Of a stretch of DNA of 64,000 bases, positions 43,786-53,995 are shown one piece after another (within the stretch, counting starts at the first letter, position 1; every line of letters starts with the position of its first letter). Both the position numbers and the translations under genes were made by a program. The notes beneath the pieces were generated by a model that worked only from the letters and a program-made list of their open reading frames with translations, had not been told where the DNA came from and did no database searches. The stretch is from Bacillota bacterium (GTDB lineage: Bacteria > Bacillota > Clostridia > Lachnospirales > Lachnospiraceae), in NCBI GenBank assembly GCA_023437715.1, contig JAEZFK010000005.1, forward strand, positions 62,001 to 126,000, read 5' to 3'.

Positions 43786-46700
43786 ATGGAAACAGTGAAA
43801 ATTTGGGAGGAGACCATCGTCATACCGACCTATGAGGTGGGGGAAGCTGATAAAAATCCGATGTTTCTGGAAAGCCGGGTTTATCAGGGAAGCTCAGGAA
43901 AGATTTATCCCTATCCTACTATTGAGAAGATCCATGATACCAGGACAGACAAAGCCTATCAGGCGGTCTGGCTGGAAAATGAATATTTGAAGGTGATGAT
44001 ACTCCCGGAGCTTGGCGGAAGGATCCAGCGGGCCTTTGACAAAACCAACCAATATGATTTCGTTTATTACAATCACGTCATAAAACCCGCCCTGGTAGGG
44101 CTCTGCGGTCCCTGGCTCAGCGGCGGAATCGAATTTAACTGGCCTCAGCACCATCGGCCTACCACCTATTCCCCTGTGGATTATATGCTCCTGGAAAATG
44201 AGGATGGTTCCAAAACCTGCCGTGTCTGCGACGTGGACCAGATGTACGGAACCAAGGGGGAGGCCAGCTTCACCCTGTATCCCGGAAAGGCTTATATAGA
44301 AATAAAGGGCCAGCTTTACAATCCTACGCCAGTGCCTCAGACCTTTTTATGGTGGGCGAACCCGGCGGTTCCGGTCAATGATTACACTCAGTCTATTTTC
44401 CCCCCGGATGTCCATGCCGTCATGGATCACGGAAAGAGGGATGTATCCCGTTTTCCCATTGCCACGGGAGTCTATTATAAGCATGATTACAGCCAAGGGG
44501 TGGATATCTCCCGCTATAAAAATATTCCGGTTCCCACTTCCTACATGGCTGAAAAAAGTGAGTTTAATTTTGTAGGAGGCTATGATTACCGGGTGGGGGC
44601 GGGAATCCTTCATGTGGCGGATCACCATATTTCACCGGGCAAGAAGCAGTGGACCTGGGGCTGCGGAGATTTCGGAAAGGCCTGGGACCGGAATTTAACC
44701 GACGAGGACGGACCCTACATTGAGCTGATGACCGGGGTTTACACCGATAACCAGCCGGATTTCACCTGGCTAAAGCCCATGGAGGAAAAAACCTTTACCC
44801 AGTATTTCATGCCTTATAAAGCCGTCGGCCCTGTAAAAAACGCCTCCATCCACGCTGTCATAAATCTGGAGACGAGGGAAAATGAGATTCATATTGCTGC
44901 GTACGGAACTCAGGAGTATCCGGATGCACGGATTCTGCTGACTTACGGTGAGGAAACGCTGTTAGATGAAACCGCTCTTCTTTCCCCGGTTCATACCTAT
45001 GAAAAGACGCTGCACACCGGAGTGAAGGATGAGACAAAGCTGACACTTAAGGTCCTTTCCGAGGGCAGAGAGCTGGTTTCCTACACGCCCTTAAAGACAG
45101 AGGTTCCAAAGCTTCCAAGCCCCGCCAAAGCGGCCGAGGACCCGGAAAGGATCATGACAAATGAAGAGCTGTATCTGACCGGGCTTCATATTGAGCAGTA
45201 CCGTCACGCCACCTACAGGCCGGATCCCTATTACATAGAAGGCTTAAAAAGGGACCCCGGGGATATCCGCATCAACAACGCCTACGGTTCTCTGCTTATG
45301 CGCAGAGGCTGCTTTGAAGAGGCGGAGGAGCATTTCAGGAAAGCTCTGAAACGGGCGGTCTGGAAAAATCCCAACCCTTACGATTCCGAGCCCTATTACA
45401 ATCTGGGCCTGGTGCTTTTGTATCAGGGAAAGACGGAGGAAGCCTTTGACGCCTTTTATAAGGCCACCTGGTCCGCAGGGCAGCAGGAAATGGGCTTTTA
45501 TTACCTTTCCTGCATCGAATCCATGAGGGGAAGATATGAAAGCGCTCTGGAGCTTATGGAAAAGGGACTGGTGAGGAATGTCCATAATGTAAAGGCCAGA
45601 GGCCTAAAGGCCTATCTTCTGCGCAGGCTGGGCAGGACGGCAGAGGCCAGGGCCCTCATTGCTGAGAATTTAAAAGTGGATCCCTTTGATTATGTATCAT
45701 GGCTGGAATTATCCTATCTGGAGCCGGACCGCCGGGAGGAAATCCGTGCGGAGATCAGCCAGCTGGCCAGAGGCTTTCATGAAAACTACTTAATGGCAGC
45801 CCGGCATTATGGGGAGTTCGGCGCATATGAGGCCGCGACCCAGACTCTGGATCAATGTCCCAGGAAATGGCCCATGCTCTATTACTATAAGGCCTTTTAT
45901 CAGGAGCTTATGGGAAAAGACGGAACAGAAGCCTTGAAGCAGGCGGAGGACTGCAGTACGGATTACTGCTTCCCCAATAAGCTGGAGGACATTCTGGTGT
46001 TAAAGCTCGCGGTAAAAAAGAACCCGGAAGGAGCCAATGCCTACTATTATCTGGGGAATTTATATTACGACAAGCTTCAGTACCGGACCGCCCTCTCTTA
46101 CTGGGAGCAGTCCGCCCGGCTAAATCCCGGATTTCCAACGGTGTGGAGAAATTTATCACTGGCTTATTATAATAAGGAAAAGGACAGGGAAAGGGCAAGA
46201 GAGGCCATGGAAAAGGCCTATAGCTTAAACCCGGCCGATGCCAGAATATTCCTGGAGCTGGACCAGCTCTACAAAAAGCTGGGTATGCCGGCGGCAGAAC
46301 GCCTGGAAAAATATGAAGCCGCAAGGGATGTATTCATGAAGCGGGACGACTTGATGATTGAATATGCATCTTTGTTAAATCTTCTGGGACGTTACGGAGA
46401 AGCTTATGAATTCATTATGAACCACAAATTCCATCCATGGGAAGGCGGGGAAGGAAAGGTGACTGCCCAGTATGTGGTCTCCCTTGTGGAGCTGGCCAGA
46501 CAGGCTATGGATGCAAAGGAGTGGAGACAGGCGGAGGAGTACCTGACAAAAGCCTTAAACTACCCGGAGAATCTGGGAGAAGGAAAGCTGGAAGGTACAA
46601 AGGACAATCATATTAACTATTACCTGGGTGTGGTTATGGAGAATCTGGGAAAGGCAGAGGAAGCGAGGGCCTGTTTTGAAGCGGCCGGCATAGGAACAGA

Positions 46701-47061
46701 TGAACCGGCGGGCATGATGTATTACAATGACCAGCCGGCGGATATGATTTATTATCAGGGACTGGCAAAGGAAAAGCTGGAGAGGCCGGTGGAGGCCAGA
46801 GCCAGGTTCTATAAGCTGCTGGATTACGGGGAGCAGCATATGTTCGATAATATAAAGATTGAATATTTCGCCGTATCCCTGCCCGATTTTCTGATTTATG
46901 AAGAAGACCTGGATAAGAAGAACAAAGCCCATTGCAGCTACCTCATAGGCCTTGGAAAGTTGGGGCTTGGAGACATGGAAGGGGCGAAAGGGGCTTTCCG
47001 GGAGACTATAAAGTTGGATAATGCTCATTTGAATGCGGTCCGGTATTTGAATATGATATAA
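43786..47061 (+). CDS. DUF5107 and TPR-repeat protein
   Basis: 1091 aa, cytoplasmic. The start is the ATG at 43786, 7 nt after AAGGAGG; the earlier ATG at 43735 lies upstream of the predicted -10. The N-terminal 400 residues are DUF5107, a mutarotase-like beta-sandwich (MILPELGGRIQRAFDKT, SGGIEFNWPQHH, GCGDFGKAWDRN). From about 480 to the end there are many TPR-like helical pairs with YYNLGLVLLYQGKTEEAF, NAYYYLGNLYYDK and SYLIGLGKLGLGDMEGA. The protein may process or sense a sugar; the catalytic role is unknown. Same regulon as the importer by the AraC sites. Confidence 0.88.
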   Translation: METVKIWEETIVIPTYEVGEADKNPMFLESRVYQGSSGKIYPYPTIEKIHDTRTDKAYQAVWLENEYLKVMILPELGGRIQRAFDKTNQYDFVYYNHVIKPALVGLCGPWLSGGIEFNWPQHHRPTTYSPVDYMLLENEDGSKTCRVCDVDQMYGTKGEASFTLYPGKAYIEIKGQLYNPTPVPQTFLWWANPAVPVNDYTQSIFPPDVHAVMDHGKRDVSRFPIATGVYYKHDYSQGVDISRYKNIPVPTSYMAEKSEFNFVGGYDYRVGAGILHVADHHISPGKKQWTWGCGDFGKAWDRNLTDEDGPYIELMTGVYTDNQPDFTWLKPMEEKTFTQYFMPYKAVGPVKNASIHAVINLETRENEIHIAAYGTQEYPDARILLTYGEETLLDETALLSPVHTYEKTLHTGVKDETKLTLKVLSEGRELVSYTPLKTEVPKLPSPAKAAEDPERIMTNEELYLTGLHIEQYRHATYRPDPYYIEGLKRDPGDIRINNAYGSLLMRRGCFEEAEEHFRKALKRAVWKNPNPYDSEPYYNLGLVLLYQGKTEEAFDAFYKATWSAGQQEMGFYYLSCIESMRGRYESALELMEKGLVRNVHNVKARGLKAYLLRRLGRTAEARALIAENLKVDPFDYVSWLELSYLEPDRREEIRAEISQLARGFHENYLMAARHYGEFGAYEAATQTLDQCPRKWPMLYYYKAFYQELMGKDGTEALKQAEDCSTDYCFPNKLEDILVLKLAVKKNPEGANAYYYLGNLYYDKLQYRTALSYWEQSARLNPGFPTVWRNLSLAYYNKEKDRERAREAMEKAYSLNPADARIFLELDQLYKKLGMPAAERLEKYEAARDVFMKRDDLMIEYASLLNLLGRYGEAYEFIMNHKFHPWEGGEGKVTAQYVVSLVELARQAMDAKEWRQAEEYLTKALNYPENLGEGKLEGTKDNHINYYLGVVMENLGKAEEARACFEAAGIGTDEPAGMMYYNDQPADMIYYQGLAKEKLERPVEARARFYKLLDYGEQHMFDNIKIEYFAVSLPDFLIYEEDLDKKNKAHCSYLIGLGKLGLGDMEGAKGAFRETIKLDNAHLNAVRYLNMI

Positions 47062-47080
47062 CCGCCTGGGTAAATAAAAT

Positions 47081-47114
47081 GCGGCCCCTGCAATTTTTGC
47101 AGGAGCCGCTTTTT
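47081..47114. terminator. Bidirectional terminator between DUF5107 gene and Ca-ATPase
   Basis: GCGGCCCCTGCA (47081-47092) pairs with TGCAGGAGCCGC (47098-47109), one mismatch, 5-nt loop, then five T. It directly abuts the stop codon of the convergent ATPase gene. Confidence 0.85.
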
Positions 47115-49799
47115 CTATTTCATTCTTCTTGTAATCACCTTCGCAAGCTCTCCGCCCAGAGTAGGAACTACCGCAAAGCCGATTGCCTCGCTTAACTGTG
47201 TAAGGGTAAGAGGTGCTGTTTCAAAAACTGGATTTAAGAAAGGCACATAAACCACAACAACTAAAAATGCAAAGGAAGCGATTACACATTTATTCAGGAA
47301 AGAGTTTGATAAAAGCCTGATTCCGAAAATGGATCTCTTTTCGCTCCTGTTTGAGTAGGCGCGGAAGAGCTCACCTAAAATAAGGGCTACAAGGCACATG
47401 GTACGGGCGATGGTTTCTCCGTTTTCCAGACCTCTGTAGTTTATATGGCCGATATAGAATGCGGTGAGAGCGCCGATACCTAGGAAAAGGCTCTGCATGG
47501 TAACAGCTACACGCATTTTCTTGTCAATAATGGACTCATTGGGATCTCTCGGCTTCTGGTCCATAATGCCTGGTTCCTTTTCCTCCATTCCAAGGGCAAA
47601 GGCCGGGAATGCGTCTGTGATGAGGTTGACGGAAAGCAGGTGAATGGGCATCAGCGGAACCGGAAGGTTAAAGAGCATGGCTAAAAATATAAGGAGTATT
47701 TCACCGATGTTGCAGGAAAGAAGATAGCCCACCACTTTCCGGATGTTGTTATAGATGGTTCTTCCTTCCTCGACGGCATTGACAATGCTTACGAAGTTGT
47801 CGTCCGTAAGGATCATGTCGGCGGCTTCCTTGGAAACATCCGTTCCGGTAATTCCCATGGCAACGCCGATGTCGGCTCTCTTAAGGCTTGGCGCATCGTT
47901 TACGCCGTCGCCTGTCATGGCAACAATCTCTCCGTTTGCCTTGCAGGCGGATACAAGCCTTACCTTATGCTCCGGTGAAACCCGGGCAAATACGTTTACG
48001 GTTTTAACCTTTTCTCTCAGCTGTTCATCGGAAAGAAGCTGTATTTCAGATCCTTCCAGGGCCTCCTCGCCGGGGGACATGATGCCTAAGTCCGTGGCAA
48101 TGGCGCTGGCCGTAATCTTGTGGTCGCCGGTGATCATTTTCACGCGGATTCCGGCTCTCCGGCATTCATCTACAGCCGGCTTCACTTCCTCTCTTGGCGG
48201 ATCGATCATGCACATGAGCCCAAGATAGGTCAGGGAATTTTCCTGCTGGTCAAAGTATTCAAGGTCTCCCACCGCCTTATGAGCAACACCTAATACGCGC
48301 AAAGCGTTTTTTGCAAAACCGGAGTTGGCTTCCAGGATTCTTTTCCGGTCTTCCTCTGTAAGCTCTAAAACCTCTCCATCCTTGTGAATATGGGTGCACC
48401 GTTTTAAAATCTCATCAGGAGCGCCCTTTGTATAAATGGTGAACTTTCCGTCTTTTTCATGGAACGTGGACATGAGCTTTCTGTCGGAATCAAAGGGAAT
48501 CTCCTGAACACGGGGATGTTCTTCGTTTAACCGGTCCTTGCTGAATCCGATTTTTTCACCTAAAACCAGCATGGCGCCTTCGGTTGGATCTCCGATGATC
48601 TGGCTTTTTTCTATGTCATAGATGGCATCATTGCACAGCACAGCGCCCTTTATGAGCTCTGTAATATTGGAAGTAAGCCTGCCGCCGTCTTCCACGGCAA
48701 TAGAGCCTTCCCGGCTGTAGCCTGTTCCTGTTACGTCATAGACTCTCTCATGGTCAAATACCTTGACCACGGTCATTTTATTCTGGGTAAGGGTTCCTGT
48801 TTTATCCGAACAGATAACGGTTGTGCTTCCCAGGGTTTCTACGGCGGAAAGCTTCTTTATGATGGCATGGGATTTTACCATCCGCTGCATGCCCATTGCA
48901 AGGATTACGGTAACCACCACCGTAAGGCCTTCCGGTATGGCAGCCACGGCCAGAGAAACGGAAACCATGAAGATTTCCATAAGCTTGTCCCCCTGGATCA
49001 GGCCAAGAATAAAAATCATGACGCACACGGCAATACAGACGATGCCCAGAACCTTGCCCAGGCTGTCCAGCTTCTTCTGAAGGGGGGTAGTCTCTTCCTC
49101 AGATTCATTGAGCATGGCGGCAATGTTGCCCATCTGGGTTTCCATTCCCGTTGCGGCTACGATGCCCTTTCCTCGTCCGTAGGTGACCACGGTTCCCATA
49201 AAGGCGGAATTGACACGGTCTCCCAGGGGAGCATCTTCTGGAAGGATGCTTTCACAGTTCTTTTCAACGGGAACTGATTCGCCGGTGAGAGCTGCCTCGT
49301 CGATTTTTAAGTTAAAGCTTTCAACAAGCCTTACGTCTGCCGGAATGTAATCTCCTGCATCAAGAATTACCACATCGCCCACTACAAGCTCGTCGGACGG
49401 CACCCTTACAATGTTTCCGCCCCGGATGACCTTTGCCTGTGGACTGGACATTTCCTTAAGGGCCTTCAGCGCGTTGCTGGCCTTTGTTTCCTGATTTACG
49501 CCGATAATGGCGTTAATAATGACGATGGCAATAATGACAATGCTGTCAAAGATTCCTTCGTCCTGCATAATACCCACAACCATGGAAATGATGGCTGCTA
49601 TAATCAGGATGATCACAAGAAAATCCTTAAATTGTTCGGCAAACAGCTGCAGCATGGTCTTTTCCGTTGCTCCCTGCAGCCGGTTATGGCCGTTTTCTTC
49701 AAGCCGTTTGCTCGCTTCCTGCTCGGATAATCCCTGGGAGGTGTCAGTCTTTAACTCCTTGACTGCCTCCGGGATATCCTTGCTGAAAAAGTTTTTCAT
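47115..49799 (-). CDS. Calcium-translocating P-type ATPase (P2 type)
   Basis: 894 aa, ATG at 49799 behind GGAGG; a longer frame reaches 49922 but lacks a ribosome site. Cation ATPase N-terminal domain, then actuator TGES loop (DEAALTGESVPV), helix 4 AAIPEGLTV, phosphorylation site ICSDKTGTLTQ, nucleotide-site KGAPDEI, hinge MTGDGVNDAPSLK, helix 5 SCNIGEILLIF and helix 6 NLITDAFPAFALG. The Glu/Asn/Asp in helices 4-6 fit SERCA/PMCA-like calcium export. Monocistronic, with terminators near both ends. Confidence 0.95.
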   Translation of the reverse strand: MKNFFSKDIPEAVKELKTDTSQGLSEQEASKRLEENGHNRLQGATEKTMLQLFAEQFKDFLVIILIIAAIISMVVGIMQDEGIFDSIVIIAIVIINAIIGVNQETKASNALKALKEMSSPQAKVIRGGNIVRVPSDELVVGDVVILDAGDYIPADVRLVESFNLKIDEAALTGESVPVEKNCESILPEDAPLGDRVNSAFMGTVVTYGRGKGIVAATGMETQMGNIAAMLNESEEETTPLQKKLDSLGKVLGIVCIAVCVMIFILGLIQGDKLMEIFMVSVSLAVAAIPEGLTVVVTVILAMGMQRMVKSHAIIKKLSAVETLGSTTVICSDKTGTLTQNKMTVVKVFDHERVYDVTGTGYSREGSIAVEDGGRLTSNITELIKGAVLCNDAIYDIEKSQIIGDPTEGAMLVLGEKIGFSKDRLNEEHPRVQEIPFDSDRKLMSTFHEKDGKFTIYTKGAPDEILKRCTHIHKDGEVLELTEEDRKRILEANSGFAKNALRVLGVAHKAVGDLEYFDQQENSLTYLGLMCMIDPPREEVKPAVDECRRAGIRVKMITGDHKITASAIATDLGIMSPGEEALEGSEIQLLSDEQLREKVKTVNVFARVSPEHKVRLVSACKANGEIVAMTGDGVNDAPSLKRADIGVAMGITGTDVSKEAADMILTDDNFVSIVNAVEEGRTIYNNIRKVVGYLLSCNIGEILLIFLAMLFNLPVPLMPIHLLSVNLITDAFPAFALGMEEKEPGIMDQKPRDPNESIIDKKMRVAVTMQSLFLGIGALTAFYIGHINYRGLENGETIARTMCLVALILGELFRAYSNRSEKRSIFGIRLLSNSFLNKCVIASFAFLVVVVYVPFLNPVFETAPLTLTQLSEAIGFAVVPTLGGELAKVITRRMK

Positions 49800-50134
49800 A
49801 CAAAGTCCTCCGTTTCGTTGTGCATGTTTCATCGTGTTATGTAAAGCTTCATCATCCGGCAGAATGTCCGGGAGAAAATGAAACAATACTTTAATGTTAA
49901 GACTTTTTCCCATTTCTGTCAATAAAAGCCGGTTGAGAATTGTGCCGTTATGATTGTATTATTTCATAATTTGTACGATTTATTCCCAACTGTGAAAGGC
50001 AGAAAGTCGTTTTTTTTCATTGCAAAAGCAGGAAAATTACATTTCCATATCTCCGGATTTCATATAAAATAAAAAATAGCAGGCTTTTTCCGTCCCAAAA
50101 TCAGAGAGGAAGAAAAGAGAGGAGTTCATTTATA
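49800..50134. other. Divergent gene-free region, no clear signal
   Basis: 335 bp between the Ca-ATPase and the GH115-like gene. AT-rich, with a TATAAA at about 50070 on the plus strand but no well-spaced -35. No repeat, operator or small gene could be supported. Activation of the GH115 operon by the YesN-type regulator at 53988 could explain a weak promoter. Confidence 0.5.
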
Positions 50135-52198
50135 ATGGAAGGATTTATATTAAATCACGGAGTGACCATACATTCAGACTATAAAAGCGAGCCGGTTCTT
50201 TGCGGAATAAACCGTTTTTACCGGGATATGGGGATGACCTTAAAGCCTTTGGAAAACAGGGCAGAATCCGGTTCGGGAAGAATCATTTTAAATAAAATCC
50301 CAATGGAAAGAGAGGGATTTGTGATCCGGGTGAAGAGCCGGGATGAAATCACCATTGAAGCGGCAGATGATTTAGGCTTCCTTTACGGGTTTTTCCATAT
50401 CAGCGAACATTATCTGGGCGTTCTTCCTTTCTGGTTTTGGAATGACCAGCAATTTACAAAAAGGGAAAGTATCATAATTCCCATATCCCAATACCGTTCC
50501 GCCCCCCAAAAGGTGGCGTTCAGGGGATGGTTTATTAACGATGAAGTCCTTTTGAGCCAATGGGATGGGGGAAAGGAAGCGGCTTATCCCTGGGAAATGG
50601 CTTTCGAAGCGCTTCTTCGCTGCGGCGGCAATGTGGTGATTCCGGGGACGGACAGGAATTCCAAGAAGTACGCGGGGCTGGCCTCCTCCATGGGGCTTTG
50701 GATCACCCACCACCATGCGGAGCCCTTAGGCGCGGAGATGTTTCTGAGGGCTTACCCGGATAAGAATCCTTCCTTTAAAGAGAATCCTCAGCTTTTCCGC
50801 CATCTCTGGGCAGAGGGAATCAAAAGGCAGAAGGATGAGCATATTATCTGGAACCTTGGGTTCCGGGGCCAGGGAGACACCCCTTTCTGGGAACAGGACC
50901 CTTATTATGACACCCCTGAACGGAGAGGGGCGCTTATCAGCAGCATTATGAAGGAGCAGGCCGACCTGGTAAAGGAATATGTGGAAAACCCCATATTCTG
51001 CACCAACCTTTACGGGGAAACCATGGAATTATACCAGCAGGGCCATTTAACCCTGCCGGATAACGTTATCATGATATGGGCCGATAACGGCTACGGGAAA
51101 ATGGTATCCAGAAGGCAGGGGAACCACAATCCCAGAGTGATTGCGCTTCCGGGGGAGGGTTTAAGGGATCAGCGCCACGGCGTCTATTATCATGTTTCCT
51201 TTTATGACCTTCAGGCCGCCAATGTGCTCACAATGATTCCAAACTCCATGGAATTTATTAAAAAGGAGTTAGATCACGCCTATAGCTGCGGAATAAAGGA
51301 TATGTGGCTGATTAACTGTTCCAATATAAAGCCTCACGTCTATCCCCTGGACTTTATTTCCTCCCTTTGGAATAGCGGGAAGGAAACTCCGGAAATTCAT
51401 TTAAAACGGTATTTAAAGTCCTATTATCAGGCAGAAGCTGTCTCCGGAGGGGCGGAAGAACCGCTGCTTGCGGAGATGGAAAAATGCTTTAATGAATATT
51501 TTAACAGCACCGTCCCCTACGGAACCAGAGAGGATGAGCATGCAGGGGAGCAGTTTTACAACTATGTGACGAGGGTGCTGATTCATGGCTGGATGAAGGA
51601 TGGGGGCGTAAAGCCCTGCGAGGAGTTAAACTGGTGCATTCAGGCAGAGCATTTTTCCCGGCAGGTCCAGTGGTATCAGAAGAAATGTGAAAGCGGATAT
51701 CCCCGCTTTAAAGAGCTTTTAAAAGTCTGCACAAGGTTAAGAGAGGATGCCGGAAAGCTGTGGGAGGATTCCCTTCTGCTTCAGGTAAGGCTTCATACGG
51801 AGTGTCTGGCCGGAGCCATTCATTTCACAAAGGGGTATGACGCTTACAGGGAAGAGGATTATCTGAGGGCCTTTTATGAGCTGGGACAGGCTGCGGACTG
51901 TTATCAGGCTGCGGATGAGGCCATGAAGAGCTGCTGTCATGATAAATGGAAAGGATTTTACGATAATGACTGTCAGACGGATATTAAGGAAACTGCGTAT
52001 CTCTTAAGACTGCTTATGGGGTATGTGAGAAATTTAGGGGACGGGCCGTATTTTTATCAGTGGCAGAGGCTGGTCATTTACCCGGAAAAGGATAGGAAGA
52101 TTCTTCTTCTTACAAATGAAGAGAATCATCTGACGGATGAAGCGCTGTATTGTGCCATGAGAGAGAAAGGCGTTTTCCCTGCCAGTACGAAAGTGTGA
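50135..52198 (+). CDS. GH115-like alpha-glucuronidase, short form
   Basis: 687 aa, no signal peptide. It resembles GH115 enzymes: LGFLYGFFHISEHYLGVLPF then FWFWND, FRGWFINDEVLLSQW, EALLRCGGNVVIPGTD, THHHAEPLGAEMF, GFRGQGDTPFW and YYHVSFYDLQAAN. Known GH115 members remove (4-O-methyl)glucuronic acid from xylan and are usually 800-950 aa with a signal peptide. The short, unsecreted form suggests it acts on imported oligosaccharides. It heads an operon with sensor, regulator and importer. Identification is from remembered motifs. Confidence 0.78.
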   Translation: MEGFILNHGVTIHSDYKSEPVLCGINRFYRDMGMTLKPLENRAESGSGRIILNKIPMEREGFVIRVKSRDEITIEAADDLGFLYGFFHISEHYLGVLPFWFWNDQQFTKRESIIIPISQYRSAPQKVAFRGWFINDEVLLSQWDGGKEAAYPWEMAFEALLRCGGNVVIPGTDRNSKKYAGLASSMGLWITHHHAEPLGAEMFLRAYPDKNPSFKENPQLFRHLWAEGIKRQKDEHIIWNLGFRGQGDTPFWEQDPYYDTPERRGALISSIMKEQADLVKEYVENPIFCTNLYGETMELYQQGHLTLPDNVIMIWADNGYGKMVSRRQGNHNPRVIALPGEGLRDQRHGVYYHVSFYDLQAANVLTMIPNSMEFIKKELDHAYSCGIKDMWLINCSNIKPHVYPLDFISSLWNSGKETPEIHLKRYLKSYYQAEAVSGGAEEPLLAEMEKCFNEYFNSTVPYGTREDEHAGEQFYNYVTRVLIHGWMKDGGVKPCEELNWCIQAEHFSRQVQWYQKKCESGYPRFKELLKVCTRLREDAGKLWEDSLLLQVRLHTECLAGAIHFTKGYDAYREEDYLRAFYELGQAADCYQAADEAMKSCCHDKWKGFYDNDCQTDIKETAYLLRLLMGYVRNLGDGPYFYQWQRLVIYPEKDRKILLLTNEENHLTDEALYCAMREKGVFPASTKV

Positions 52199-52231
52199 AG
52201 TAAGATAAATATTCCTGAAAGGAGGCCTTGC

Positions 52232-53995
52232 ATGAGGATAAAAAGAGGCTACTGGTATGAAAAATACCGGGGTTTAAAACTGGCCCGAAAGATGATCGCT
52301 ATTTATGTCATAATGCTGGGAATCTGCTTTCTCTTAAGCATAACGGCCCTCCAGTACAGCTTCAATATCTATGACGGGAAGCTGTACGAAAAGTCCTTAC
52401 AGGAGCTGGATTATTTCACCCAGCAGGTCAACCGGAGCCTGGATGAGGTGGAGGACCTTTCCTATTACATTGCCATTGACACAAAGATCCAGGAGCAGCT
52501 TTCCAAAATCCAGAGCCTGAGACATTTCACAGCGGAATATTCTTATGAAACTTACCAGCTTCGTATGCTCATAGCCAATGAGCTGGCCAATTCCAACATC
52601 ATCACCAACATCCTGTATACGGATGGGGAGGATACCCAGTTTCTGGTAGGAACGGCCGCCGGAGACATTGATGAGGACCTTTATAAATCAATGATAGAGC
52701 GGATTCATGAAGCCAAAGGCGCTTATGTAGTCCAGCCCCCGGCCAGGGGATATCCCTATCTTTTATCCGGGCGGGATATCCGTAAGCACATTGACGCCAG
52801 CTTAGATTATTTGGGCACCCTGCTGATTACCAGCAATGTGGCGGGAATGATTGAGAAAAATATCGATGAGCTGGAGGCGGACAGCGCCGCCCTCTGTGTC
52901 TATTCTCCTGAAGGCGTTATTTATGAAAATCAGGAAAATATGATGGAAAGCATTCCACCTGTTTCCGGAGAAAAGGGCTATCAGATCATCAAAAACCAGG
53001 GACAGCGGTATTTTCTCTGCTATTTAAAATCCTCGAAAACCGGCTGGACCTATGTAAACATGTTCCCCTATTCCGAGATTTACGGCCAGAACCAGAATCT
53101 GCGAAACCTGATGCTCGGCGGATTCATGACCCTGTTTCTGGCGGCGGGCCTGATCTTAAAGAAGCTGGCCCACATGATAACAAAGCCTCTGGAAAACCTG
53201 ACCAAGAGCATGGAAATTGTGGAGGTGGGAGACTTTGAAAAAGCCAAAAACTTTCTCCAGACCAGTGACAGCGCCGATGAAATCGGGCTGCTGACCCAGG
53301 AATTCCGGGTCATGCTGGATAAGATCGACAACCTGATTCATGAAAATTATGAAAAACAGCTTTTGATTAAGGATACAAAATACAAGATGCTGCAGGCCCA
53401 GATCAACCCTCATTTCCTGTATAATACCTTAAACAGCATCAACTGGATGATCCGCGGGAAAAAGAATGACGAAGCAGCGGAAATGACGGTGGCCTTAGGC
53501 GTGATTCTCCGCTCGGCGCTGAGCAAGGAACAGTTTTTCACTCTGGAGGAAGAGCTGGATATATTGAGGCGGTATATTACCATTCAGGAGTTCCGCTACC
53601 GGAAACGGGCTGTATTCCATGTGAGCGCCAACGTCTCCGGCTCTTACCTCATTCCCCATATGACCATCCAGCCTCTTGTGGAAAATTCCATTTATCACGG
53701 AGTGGAAAAGATGCTGACGCCCTGTACCATTTCTGTGTCCCTGGAAGAGGAAGAAGACCGCATCTGGATTCAGGTTTCCGATGACGGACCGGGAATGACC
53801 GCCCAGGAGCTTAAAGCAGCCCGCTCCTTTTCTGTTGAGTCCAGGGAGCATGGGATCGGACTTAAAAATATTTATGAACGGCTGAAAATGGCCTTTGACC
53901 AGGAAGCGGAGTTTGACATAAGCAGCAGTCCGGGAGAGGGGACGACGGTAACCATAAGGATTCCAAAAGCGGAGGCTGGTAAAAAGAATGTATAA
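52232..53995 (+). CDS. YesM-family sensor histidine kinase
   Basis: 587 aa. Membrane helix 1 near residues 22-45 and helix 2 near 290-310 bracket the extracellular sensor domain. HAMP follows, then His_kinase box QINPHFLYNTLNSINWM with H394, and HATPase with QPLVENSIYHG, DDGPGM and GIGLKNIYERL. ATG behind AAAGGAGG. Overlaps its partner regulator by 8 bp. It senses an extracellular sugar or binding-protein state. Confidence 0.95.
   Translation: MRIKRGYWYEKYRGLKLARKMIAIYVIMLGICFLLSITALQYSFNIYDGKLYEKSLQELDYFTQQVNRSLDEVEDLSYYIAIDTKIQEQLSKIQSLRHFTAEYSYETYQLRMLIANELANSNIITNILYTDGEDTQFLVGTAAGDIDEDLYKSMIERIHEAKGAYVVQPPARGYPYLLSGRDIRKHIDASLDYLGTLLITSNVAGMIEKNIDELEADSAALCVYSPEGVIYENQENMMESIPPVSGEKGYQIIKNQGQRYFLCYLKSSKTGWTYVNMFPYSEIYGQNQNLRNLMLGGFMTLFLAAGLILKKLAHMITKPLENLTKSMEIVEVGDFEKAKNFLQTSDSADEIGLLTQEFRVMLDKIDNLIHENYEKQLLIKDTKYKMLQAQINPHFLYNTLNSINWMIRGKKNDEAAEMTVALGVILRSALSKEQFFTLEEELDILRRYITIQEFRYRKRAVFHVSANVSGSYLIPHMTIQPLVENSIYHGVEKMLTPCTISVSLEEEEDRIWIQVSDDGPGMTAQELKAARSFSVESREHGIGLKNIYERLKMAFDQEAEFDISSSPGEGTTVTIRIPKAEAGKKNV

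Noticed and set aside
48750..49277. 175-aa plus frame inside the Ca-ATPase gene
   Set aside because: His/Gly-rich shadow of the conserved ATPase coding strand.
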